The notes below the pieces were generated by a model, which worked only from the letters and a program-made list of their open reading frames with translations, was not told the origin of the DNA and made no database searches. From NCBI GenBank assembly GCA_002771615.1, contig PCSD01000032.1, positions 1 to 12,722 on the forward strand: a DNA stretch of 12,722 nucleotides, given 5' to 3'. Position numbers and translations under genes: made by a program. The DNA comes from Candidatus Falkowbacteria bacterium CG23_combo_of_CG06-09_8_20_14_all_49_15 (GTDB lineage Bacteria > Patescibacteriota > Patescibacteriia > Patescibacteriales > UM-FILTER-48-10). Positions within the stretch are counted from its first letter, which is position 1. Each line of letters opens with the position of its first letter. Shown one piece after another: positions 1 to 5,593 of this stretch.

Positions 1-1
1 T

Positions 2-20
2 CCCGCGCCTTCGGCGCGGG
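2..20 (-). terminator. GC-rich hairpin 3' of tRNA-Ser
   Basis: Positions 2-9 (CCCGCGCC) and 13-20 (GGCGCGGG) form a perfect 8-bp stem around a 3-nt loop. It lies about 37 nt beyond the 3' end of the minus-strand tRNA-Ser, so it may terminate that transcript. Any T-tract would fall outside the window, so terminator function is inferred. On the plus strand the hairpin is followed only by a mixed C/T stretch. Confidence 0.35.
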
Positions 21-57
21 CTTCTTCCCACCTTTCGGATTCGGAAGTTTCTTTCTG

Positions 58-149
58 CGGAAGAGGAGGGATTCGAACCCTCGGTCCCGGGTAAACCCCG
101 AGACAACGGTTTAGCAAACCGCCGCCTTCAGCCACTCGGCCACCCTTCC
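58..149 (-). tRNA. tRNA-Ser (anticodon GCT)
   Basis: Read on the minus strand, this 92-nt sequence folds as a class II tRNA. The acceptor stem is GGAAGGG/CTCTTCC with discriminator G. The anticodon loop is TTGCTAA, giving anticodon GCT, which reads AGC and AGU. The T-arm is GAGGG-TTCGAAT-CCCTC. The long variable arm has an 8-bp stem (GTCTCGGG/CCCGGGAC with one G-U) around GTTTA, the hallmark of serine tRNAs. The three bases after the discriminator are CAG, so CCA is not encoded and must be added enzymatically, unlike the tRNA-Arg nearby. Confidence 0.95.
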
Positions 150-210
150 CCAAAATCGCAGCCATTGTTTTATAAACAGTTTAAAGCGGATTTCATCGCC
201 AGGACGGACA

Positions 211-228
211 AAACAAGACTGCTTGTTT
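211..228. repeat. Perfect 7-bp inverted repeat in the tRNA-Ser / membrane-protein spacer
   Basis: AAACAAG (211-217) and CTTGTTT (222-228) flank ACTG. It sits between the divergently transcribed tRNA-Ser and membrane-protein genes, about 60 bp upstream of the proposed promoter of the latter. It could be an operator or a small hairpin. No T-tract follows on either strand. The rest of the 150-344 spacer is AT-rich and shows only the proposed promoter. Confidence 0.4.
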
Positions 229-290
229 GACCAATAAAAAAATTTGCTGGCCAGATTTAAAAAATACTCTGATTATTTGTATTTTTTCTA

Positions 291-319
291 TTTACTATAA
301 TCCAAATTATTGTTATGAT
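291..319 (+). promoter_or_regulatory. Predicted sigma70-type promoter for the small membrane protein
   Basis: TTTACT (291-296) as -35 box, a 17-bp spacer, and TATGAT (314-319) as -10 box. Transcription would begin near 326, about 30 nt before the ATG at 357. The following gene lacks a Shine-Dalgarno sequence. An alternative -10, TATACT, lies at 319-324. Confidence 0.45.
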
Positions 320-356
320 ATACTATATCTATAAATGCGGTTAATTGTCAAACATT

Positions 357-878
357 ATGCCCTTGGAAAAAGAAAAAAAATCGGCCATTGCCAGGGAAGA
401 AAGCGACCAGCTGGCCGAAATCAATTGGCAAGTCCCGGAATATCATCAATACCAACGGCCGACGGCCTGGTATTATTTGGCCGCGGCGGCGGGGGGCGGC
501 TTAATCGTCTTTGCCCTGCTGTCCAATAATTTTCTCCTGGCGGTCCTGGTGGTTTTGGCCGCAATCGTGATCATCCTGAATGACCGAAACGAACCGAACA
601 TCATCAAGGTCAGTTTAAATTATGAAGGTCTGCGGCTCGGACGAAAATTCTATGATTTTGACGAGTTAAAAAATTTCAGCGTGGTATATAAACCGAGAGA
701 CGGGATAAAAAACTTATACTGTGAAAGAAAAAACGGCTTCCTGCCGCGCCTATCCATACCCTTGGAGCAAAAGAACCCCTTGACGGTCAGAAAATTCCTG
801 CTACAATACCTGCCCGAAGACCTGGAACGCACGCACGAACCTTTATCCGAATCGCTCGCCAAATTATTCAAGCTTTAA
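357..878 (+). CDS. Small two-helix membrane protein, function unknown
   Basis: This is a 173-residue protein I do not recognise as a named family. It has a charged N-terminal segment (about residues 1-35), then two closely spaced hydrophobic helices (about 37-54 and 58-73) joined by a short Ser-Asn-Asn turn. A soluble C-terminal domain of about 100 residues follows, with alternating strands and a final amphipathic helix. Two helices followed by a small beta-rich domain recall bacterial PH-like membrane proteins, but I see no decisive motif. An in-frame TTG at 345 could add four residues. ATG at 357 is preferred, although neither start has a ribosome binding site. The stop lies 12 nt before tRNA-Arg, so the two may share a transcript. 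Confidence 0.75.
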   Translation: MPLEKEKKSAIAREESDQLAEINWQVPEYHQYQRPTAWYYLAAAAGGGLIVFALLSNNFLLAVLVVLAAIVIILNDRNEPNIIKVSLNYEGLRLGRKFYDFDELKNFSVVYKPRDGIKNLYCERKNGFLPRLSIPLEQKNPLTVRKFLLQYLPEDLERTHEPLSESLAKLFKL

Positions 879-890
879 GCGGTTTTTGCC

Positions 891-965
891 GCTCTCGTCG
901 TTCAATGGATAGGACACAAGATTGCGGATCTTGTAATCTAGGTTCGATTCCTAGCGAGAGCACCA
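891..965 (+). tRNA. tRNA-Arg (anticodon GCG), CCA encoded
   Basis: Full cloverleaf: acceptor stem GCTCTCG/CGAGAGC with discriminator A and encoded CCA (963-965); D-stem GTTC/GGAC with one U-G pair; anticodon stem CAAGA/TCTTG around loop TTGCGGA; T-stem CTAGG/CCTAG. The anticodon at 924-926 is GCG, reading CGC and, by wobble, CGU. The D-loop contains GGA, consistent with the A20 arginine identity element, and C35 is present. The variable loop is only 4 nt. Most bacteria use an ACG anticodon, edited to inosine, for this codon box, so GCG is unusual. Confidence 0.92.
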
Positions 966-972
966 TTTTATC

Positions 973-1202
973 TTAGACTATCAAATATCATTGACTCTTT
1001 GATAACTTTTGCGGGTAGACCGGCATGCGGGAAAAAATAAGCGCGAGAAGTTGATTGGTGGCTGGTAATTTTTCGGCCCGATCCACCGATTAACTGACTG
1101 ACAATTTTTCAAAGTTATTATTTTATCTGCGGTCTTTGCCGGCCGGCCGACATGTAAATTCAAGCCATTCGGATTACATATCGCACCCGCGGAATTGTCT
1201 AA
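973..1202 (+). ncRNA. Candidate structured RNA or leader upstream of the antiporter gene
   Basis: The spacer between tRNA-Arg and the antiporter can fold into a nested rod. Helices: 973-978 with 1197-1202 (TTAGAC/GTCTAA); 1010-1016 with 1185-1191 (one G-U); stacked directly on it 1017-1025 with 1128-1135 (bulged G1023); 1034-1040 with 1118-1124 (AAAATAA/TTATTTT); and 1049-1061 with 1083-1095, 13 bp with two G-U pairs and a 21-nt loop. Side hairpins are 979-985/998-1004 (TATCAAA/TTTGATA) and 1152-1161/1171-1179 (one bulged A). A T8 run (1210-1217) precedes the antiporter ATG. I match it to no known riboswitch. It could be a cis-regulatory leader, a free RNA, or partly coincidence. Confidence 0.3.
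1098..1126 (+). promoter_or_regulatory. Weak promoter candidate for the antiporter gene
   Basis: CTGACA (1098-1103), a 17-bp spacer, and TTTTAT (1121-1126). The -35 box is good and the -10 box poor. It lies inside the region proposed to be a structured RNA, so the two readings compete. Confidence 0.2.
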
Positions 1203-1217
1203 AGAATCATTTTTTTT

Positions 1218-2213
1218 ATGCTGATTCTCTGGATTGCGGTTTTTTGCGTTTCACTCTTTTTCATGGTGAAAGGAGCGGATTGGCTGATTGCCAGCGCGGA
1301 AAAAATTGGTTTGGCTTTTGGCTTATCGCCTTTTATTATCGGCATCACGATTGTCGGCGTCGGCACTTCCCTGCCGGAACTGATTTCCGCCCTGGCCGGC
1401 GTCTGGAAAGGCGTACCGGACATCGTGGCCGCCAACGCGGTCGGCTCCAACATCGCGAACATCCTGCTGATTATCGGCCTATCGGCCGTCGCGGCCGGCT
1501 GTTTAACCGTCAAAAAAAGCTTGATTGACCTGGATCTGCCGCTTCTTTTCATCAGCACCATTATTTTTCTGGGCGCCGCCTGGGACAAAAAAATTAACTT
1601 GGGCGAATCAATCGTCCTGCTGGCAGCTTATGGCGTCTATCTGCTTTATACCGGCAAACAAAAAAATATTGACGAAAAAAATGGCGATCTTGAAGTCCTG
1701 CCGTCGCGCTCTGACCGCCGATCCGCGACCCTGCCCGCCGCTACCGAGCCAAGCGGAATAGGAAAAATTTCGATCAAAGATGTTCTTTTTCTCCTACTCG
1801 GTCTGTCTGCCCTCGCTGTTGGCGCCAAATATCTGATTGACAGCCTGATTGCCATTTCCACCGGCTTGCATATCGCCACCGGACTGATCGCCATCACGGC
1901 CGTCGCGTTCGGCACCTCTCTGCCCGAATTGCTGGTATCAATCAAAGCGGCTTGGGCGAAAAAATCAGAGATCGCTCTGGGCAACATCTTTGGATCAAAT
2001 GTCTTCAATATCCTGGTTGTGGTCGGTTTGCCTGGTCTCTTCAAAACCCTGCCGATTGATGACCAGACTTATTCTCTGGGCCTGCCGCTGATGGCCGTCA
2101 GCACGTTGATGTTCGTCATTTCCGGCATTTCCCGAAAGATCCATATCTGGGAAGGGGCTTTTTTTCTAATTACTTACGTACTATTCCTGGCCAAACTTTT
2201 TTCCTGGTTCTGA
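1218..2213 (+). CDS. yrbG: Calcium/sodium antiporter, CaCA family (YrbG-like)
   Basis: An integral membrane cation exchanger of 331 residues, the usual length for bacterial YrbG/NCX-type members. The two inverted alpha-repeats that form the ion-binding site are clear. Repeat 1 has GTSLPEL (49-55) and NAVGSNIAN (73-81). Repeat 2 has GTSLPEL (232-238) and GNIFGSNVFN (255-264), with the acidic Glu in each SLPEL motif. About ten hydrophobic helices are visible, split by a hydrophilic loop (about 146-182) that corresponds to the central cytoplasmic loop. In repeat 1 the usual Gly of the GN pair is Ala (AANAVGSN). The family exchanges Ca2+ for Na+ or H+; the actual ion is not known here. The start is fixed by the N-terminal helix ending in the conserved KGADWL. 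No Shine-Dalgarno is seen; the ATG directly follows eight T residues. The gene ends in TGA and a terminator follows. Confidence 0.93.
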   Translation: MLILWIAVFCVSLFFMVKGADWLIASAEKIGLAFGLSPFIIGITIVGVGTSLPELISALAGVWKGVPDIVAANAVGSNIANILLIIGLSAVAAGCLTVKKSLIDLDLPLLFISTIIFLGAAWDKKINLGESIVLLAAYGVYLLYTGKQKNIDEKNGDLEVLPSRSDRRSATLPAATEPSGIGKISIKDVLFLLLGLSALAVGAKYLIDSLIAISTGLHIATGLIAITAVAFGTSLPELLVSIKAAWAKKSEIALGNIFGSNVFNILVVVGLPGLFKTLPIDDQTYSLGLPLMAVSTLMFVISGISRKIHIWEGAFFLITYVLFLAKLFSWF

Positions 2214-2248
2214 GCCTGGCGCCCAGCTCCCGTTTAAAGCATTTGCCT

Positions 2249-2272
2249 GCCGCGGGCCAAGCGGCTTTTTTT
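2249..2272 (+). terminator. Rho-independent terminator of the antiporter gene
   Basis: GCCGC (2249-2253) and GCGGC (2261-2265) form a stem around a 7-nt loop, followed directly by seven T residues (2266-2272). It separates the antiporter from recG, whose ATG begins 16 nt later. recG therefore probably uses its own promoter, perhaps with a -10 at TAAAAT (2277-2282) and little or no leader. Confidence 0.75.
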
Positions 2273-2288
2273 GTGATAAAATAATATT

Positions 2289-4391
2289 ATGCTTGACTTG
2301 AACTCGCCAATTGCCGATTTGAACCGGGTCGGAAAAACCACGGCCGGCCAGCTGGCGCGGCTGGGCATTAAAACCGCGGCCGCTTTGCTGGAATATTTTC
2401 CCTGGCGCTATGACGACTATACCCGCCGGACGCTGATTCAAGATCTGCGCCCGGGCCGGCCGGCCAGCATTGCCGGACGCCTGGAAATCATCCAAAGCCG
2501 GCGCAGTTTCCGCCGGCGCCTGCATCTGACCGAAGCGATCATTGCGGACCAGACCGGCACCGTCAAAATCGTCTGGTTCAACCAGCCCTATCTCGGACAA
2601 AATCTCCGAATCGGCGAATTCATTTCCCTGGCCGGACCGGTGGAGGGAGAGCCGGGCAGCCCGGTTATGAAATCGCCGGTCTATGAAAAAATTTCCGGAC
2701 TGGATGAAAAAGCCGCGCCCGGCTTGCATACTTGCGGGCTGGTGCCGAATTACCACTTGACGGCCCGCCTGACCCAGAAACAAATCCGCTTCTTGATCAA
2801 ACAAGCGGTCTCAGTAACGGATCATTTGCCGGATTGGCTGCCGGCGGAAATTATCAAAATAGAAAATTTTCTGCCACGAGCCGCCGCGATCCGGGCGGTC
2901 CATTTCCCGGCCAACGCCGCGCAACTGGAAAAAGCCCGGCAACGGCTCGCTTTTGAAGAACTTTTTCTTTGGCAATTGAAAAATATCTCTGTCCGCGCGC
3001 GCTGGCAAAACCAGCCGGCCGAACCAATCCCTTTCCAATCCGGGTTGATAAAAAATTTCGTCCGCCGCCTGCCTTTCCGGCTGACGGACGGGCAAAAACT
3101 GGCCGCTTGGAAAATCTTTCAGGACCTGGACAAGGACCGGCCCATGGCCCGCTTGGTGGAAGGCGATGTGGGTTGCGGTAAAACCGTGGTCGCCCTGCTG
3201 GCCATGCTTAATGCCGCGGCCCATCAAAGGCAGTCGGTCCTGCTCGCGCCCACGGAAATACTCGCCCGCCAGCATTTTGAAACTTTCAAAAAATTGGCCG
3301 GCGCGGACAGCTCTTTGGCCTTGCTGACCGGGGGCCAAGCCGTTTGGCGCCGGCCGGACGAAAAATCGCCGGACGCCAAAACCGGAAAAAAAGACCTGCT
3401 CCGAATCATCGCCCAAGGTGAAACGAAAATCATCATCGGCACGCACGCCCTGCTGAATGAAAGAGTCCGTTTCAATCGGCTCGGTTTGGCCGTGATTGAC
3501 GAACAGCACCGTTTCGGCGTGGCCCAAAGACAGGCGCTCGTGGACAAAAACGGCGCCGACGGCTTCTGTCCCCACCTCTTGTCCCTGACCGCCACGCCCA
3601 TACCCCGCACCCTGGCCCTCTCATTATATGGTGATTTGGACGTTTCTATCATCAAGGACCAGCCGGTCGGCCGGAAAAAAATCGCCACCTTTACGGTCCC
3701 GGAAGAAAAAAGATCCGGCGCCTACCGCTTTATCAGACAAGAGATTGATCGCGGCGGACAGGCCTACATCATTTGTCCGCTCGTGGATTTTTCGGACAAA
3801 TTGGGGGTGAAATCCGTCAAGGAAGAATATGAAAAGCTGGATAAAGAGATATTCGCCGATCTGTCCGTGGCCATGGTTCACGGCCGCCTCCACGCCCGGG
3901 AGAAGGAAAAAATCATGGCTGATTTCCAGGCCGGCCGGATAAAAATCTTGGTGGCCACGGCCGTGGTGGAAGTGGGCGTGGACGCGCCGGCCGCGACGGT
4001 CATGATGATTGAAGGCGCGGATCGCTTCGGCCTGGCCCAACTCCACCAATTCCGCGGCCGCGTCGGACGCGGTTTGCGGCAATCGTATTGCTTGCTTTTT
4101 TCCGACAGCCAGAACGACAAGACACTTGAACGGCTGGCCTTGATGAGCAAATACCACGATGGCTTCACGCTGGCCCAGATGGACTTGAAATTCCGCGGGC
4201 CGGGCGAAATGTTCGGCACGGACCAGAAAGGCTTCCCGGAAATGAAAGTGGCGAATCTTTTTGATTATGCCCTGATGAAAAAAGCCCGTGCTTGGGCGGA
4301 GAAATTGTTCGCGCAAGACAATCATTTATCCGTTTGGCCAAGGCTCGCGGAAAAATTCGCTTCGGAAGATCTTGATATCCATCGGGAATAA
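2289..4391 (+). CDS. recG: ATP-dependent DNA helicase RecG
   Basis: A 700-residue superfamily 2 helicase that remodels stalled forks and Holliday junctions. All parts of the family are present: an N-terminal wedge/OB-fold domain (about 1-200), then helicase motifs. These are Walker A GDVGCGKT (292-299), PTEILARQHF, DEQH box (404-407), TATPIPRT (434-441), MVHGRLH, ATAVVEVGVDAP, and motif VI QFRGRVGR (587-594). The RecG C-terminal signature RGPGEMFGTDQ completes it. Length is normal for the family. Walker A carries Cys where RecG usually has Ser (GSGKT); catalytic Lys and Thr are intact. The ATG at 2289 starts the conserved N-terminus and has no Shine-Dalgarno. RecG, RadA and a glycosylase all within 5 kb make this a repair-gene neighbourhood. 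Confidence 0.97.
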   Translation: MLDLNSPIADLNRVGKTTAGQLARLGIKTAAALLEYFPWRYDDYTRRTLIQDLRPGRPASIAGRLEIIQSRRSFRRRLHLTEAIIADQTGTVKIVWFNQPYLGQNLRIGEFISLAGPVEGEPGSPVMKSPVYEKISGLDEKAAPGLHTCGLVPNYHLTARLTQKQIRFLIKQAVSVTDHLPDWLPAEIIKIENFLPRAAAIRAVHFPANAAQLEKARQRLAFEELFLWQLKNISVRARWQNQPAEPIPFQSGLIKNFVRRLPFRLTDGQKLAAWKIFQDLDKDRPMARLVEGDVGCGKTVVALLAMLNAAAHQRQSVLLAPTEILARQHFETFKKLAGADSSLALLTGGQAVWRRPDEKSPDAKTGKKDLLRIIAQGETKIIIGTHALLNERVRFNRLGLAVIDEQHRFGVAQRQALVDKNGADGFCPHLLSLTATPIPRTLALSLYGDLDVSIIKDQPVGRKKIATFTVPEEKRSGAYRFIRQEIDRGGQAYIICPLVDFSDKLGVKSVKEEYEKLDKEIFADLSVAMVHGRLHAREKEKIMADFQAGRIKILVATAVVEVGVDAPAATVMMIEGADRFGLAQLHQFRGRVGRGLRQSYCLLFSDSQNDKTLERLALMSKYHDGFTLAQMDLKFRGPGEMFGTDQKGFPEMKVANLFDYALMKKARAWAEKLFAQDNHLSVWPRLAEKFASEDLDIHRE

Positions 4392-4454
4392 AATTTTAAA
4401 CTCTAACCAATGCGTTCCTTCAAAAAATTGCTAAATTTAAATAAATCATTTCTG

Positions 4455-4483
4455 TTGACAAATCCGAAAATCTTGGCCATAAT
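4455..4483 (+). promoter_or_regulatory. Strong sigma70-type promoter for the zinc-finger gene
   Basis: A perfect -35 TTGACA (4455-4460), 17-bp spacer, and CATAAT (4478-4483), which matches the -10 consensus at five of six positions. The start of transcription would be near 4490, leaving a leader of about 58 nt. That leader begins with a small hairpin (GCGGC 4494-4498 / GCCGC 4505-4509) and continues as a nearly unstructured A-rich stretch into the ribosome binding site. Confidence 0.75.
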
Positions 4484-4535
4484 AAAAATATTAGCGGCGA
4501 ACAAGCCGCCTACCAAACAAAACAAAAAACAAAAA

Positions 4536-4542
4536 AAGGAGG
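4536..4542 (+). promoter_or_regulatory. Strong Shine-Dalgarno sequence that fixes the zinc-finger start
   Basis: AAGGAGG, five bases before the ATG at 4548. The same frame is open back to an ATG at 4410, but that start lies upstream of the promoter, so 4548 is taken. This is the only consensus Shine-Dalgarno placed before a gene in the window. Confidence 0.85.
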
Positions 4543-4547
4543 AAAAA

Positions 4548-4910
4548 ATGGGTGGAAAAAAAGTAATTAAAAAAAAATTTTTTAAGTATTACTGCGAACA
4601 GTGCCATCTCCCCATCCACGGAGAGGCCTTTATTTTCACGCAGGCCGGGCCGGTCCACCAAAAATGCGCGGTCAAAGCCGCCATAAAAAGGCTTTCTGCG
4701 GCCGGTCTGCCGCGACCGCCTTATGATCTGTACATAGTGACCATTGAAAGATGGCTCTATGACCGGATCAAAGCTATAGACAACGAAAGTTCTATCCTTG
4801 ATTATGAAGAGCAGGTCGCGGCTATTTTTGACGCCGCCGATATGCTGGGCCGGCCGATTGACTGGAGCCGCATCCTGCACCCGGCTCCGAGACAGGCCGC
4901 TCAAGCCTAA
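4548..4910 (+). CDS. Small LIM-like zinc-finger protein, function unknown
   Basis: A 120-residue soluble protein. A lysine-rich N-terminus (1-13) leads into a candidate zinc site Cys16-x2-Cys19-x17-His37-x2-Cys40. This spacing matches the first half of LIM-type treble-clef fingers (C-x2-C-x16-23-H-x2-C). The remaining 80 residues look helical, with aromatic and acidic patches, and end in a Pro/Ala-rich tail. No second zinc site is visible, so it is not a complete LIM domain. Its own promoter, A-rich leader, strong Shine-Dalgarno and strong terminator suggest a monocistronic, well-expressed gene. A nucleic-acid or ribosome-associated role would fit the basic N-terminus and finger, but that is a guess. 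It lies 156 nt after recG and converges on the glycosylase gene. Confidence 0.85.
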   Translation: MGGKKVIKKKFFKYYCEQCHLPIHGEAFIFTQAGPVHQKCAVKAAIKRLSAAGLPRPPYDLYIVTIERWLYDRIKAIDNESSILDYEEQVAAIFDAADMLGRPIDWSRILHPAPRQAAQA

Positions 4911-4922
4911 CAAAAAAATAAC

Positions 4923-4949
4923 AGACCGGAAAATCATTCCGGTCTTTTT
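4923..4949 (+). terminator. Rho-independent terminator of the zinc-finger gene
   Basis: A perfect 9-bp stem (AGACCGGAA 4923-4931 / TTCCGGTCT 4937-4945), a 5-nt loop and a T-tract (4945-4949). It starts 12 nt after the stop codon and is the strongest terminator in the window. Confidence 0.9.
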
Positions 4950-4988
4950 CTTGGCAAATTTTTCTTACCAATTTTGCAGTATCATCTC

Positions 4989-5021
4989 AAAAGCCAAAAT
5001 ATTGATCTAAAAATTTCGGCT
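4989..5021 (-). terminator. Terminator of the dsbA-like / radA / glycosylase operon
   Basis: On the minus strand, AGCCGAAAT (5021-5013) pairs with ATTTTGGCT (5000-4992), one G-U, around a 12-nt AT-rich loop. The stem runs into TTTT (4992-4989). It begins 3 nt after the glycosylase stop codon. The short T-run makes it weaker than the convergent terminator at 4923-4949. Confidence 0.6.
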
Positions 5022-5023
5022 GT

Positions 5024-5593
5024 TTAATATTTTGAAACATATGGATTGCCGGCCAGATAGTAGCGCCATAATTTATCTTTGTACGGGCCGGCGTAATCAA
5101 CGCCGACGCGGGGCGCACGCATAATTTTTTCTCCCGAGCGGCGCGCTCCGGATCTAATGACCATCAAACCGTTCGCGTCAAATACCGGCAAATTATTATC
5201 AGATCGATCAACGCGCAAAACTTTTGTTAATTTCGCTGGACCGGATGGAAATTTTTCACTTGTCTGATCTGTTTTGGAGACTGGCTCTAAGGCGCGGATA
5301 AGCACCGCGGCCGGCCAGCCGGACGGACCAGTCACGATATTGAGCATGTGGTGCAGGCCATAAACCAAATAGACATAGAGGCGGCCGGGCGGCCCGAACA
5401 TCGGCGCGTTGCGGGCAGTCCGTCCGCGACTCGCGTGGCTGGCCAAATCAAGCGGCCCTTGATAGGCTTCGGTTTCCACAATACGCCAAAGAGCGGCTGG
5501 CCCGGCGCCAGAACGGCGCGCCAAACAGGAGCCGAGCAAATCCCGGGCAACCGACAAAGCGCTGCGCTGATAAAATGATTCAGGATAAATCAT
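5024..5593 (-). CDS. DNA-3-methyladenine glycosylase, AAG/MPG family
   Basis: A 189-residue base-excision repair enzyme that removes alkylated purines such as 3-methyladenine. The AAG active-site block is intact: VETEAY (39-44), ASHASRGRTARN (51-62), MFG-PG (65-70), YVYLVYG (73-79), and LIRALEP (98-104). By spacing against human AAG, Glu42 is the catalytic residue, and Tyr44 and His53 correspond to the base-stacking Tyr127 and His136. The C-terminal GPAKLTKVL motif is also present. The length fits short bacterial members. Its ATG overlaps the TGA of radA as ATGA, so translation is probably coupled and it is the last gene of the operon. Confidence 0.95.
   Translation of the reverse strand: MIYPESFYQRSALSVARDLLGSCLARRSGAGPAALWRIVETEAYQGPLDLASHASRGRTARNAPMFGPPGRLYVYLVYGLHHMLNIVTGPSGWPAAVLIRALEPVSKTDQTSEKFPSGPAKLTKVLRVDRSDNNLPVFDANGLMVIRSGARRSGEKIMRAPRVGVDYAGPYKDKLWRYYLAGNPYVSKY

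Noticed and set aside
2454..2466. Recurring GGCCGGCC-type strings (also at 1141-1148 and near 11420)
   Set aside because: Many fall in coding frames as Ala, Gly, Pro or Arg codons, and spacing is irregular. They look like codon and base composition rather than a dispersed repeat.
4410..4547. Upstream start (ATG 4410) for the zinc-finger gene
   Set aside because: This start lies upstream of a strong promoter (4455-4483). A consensus Shine-Dalgarno immediately precedes ATG 4548.
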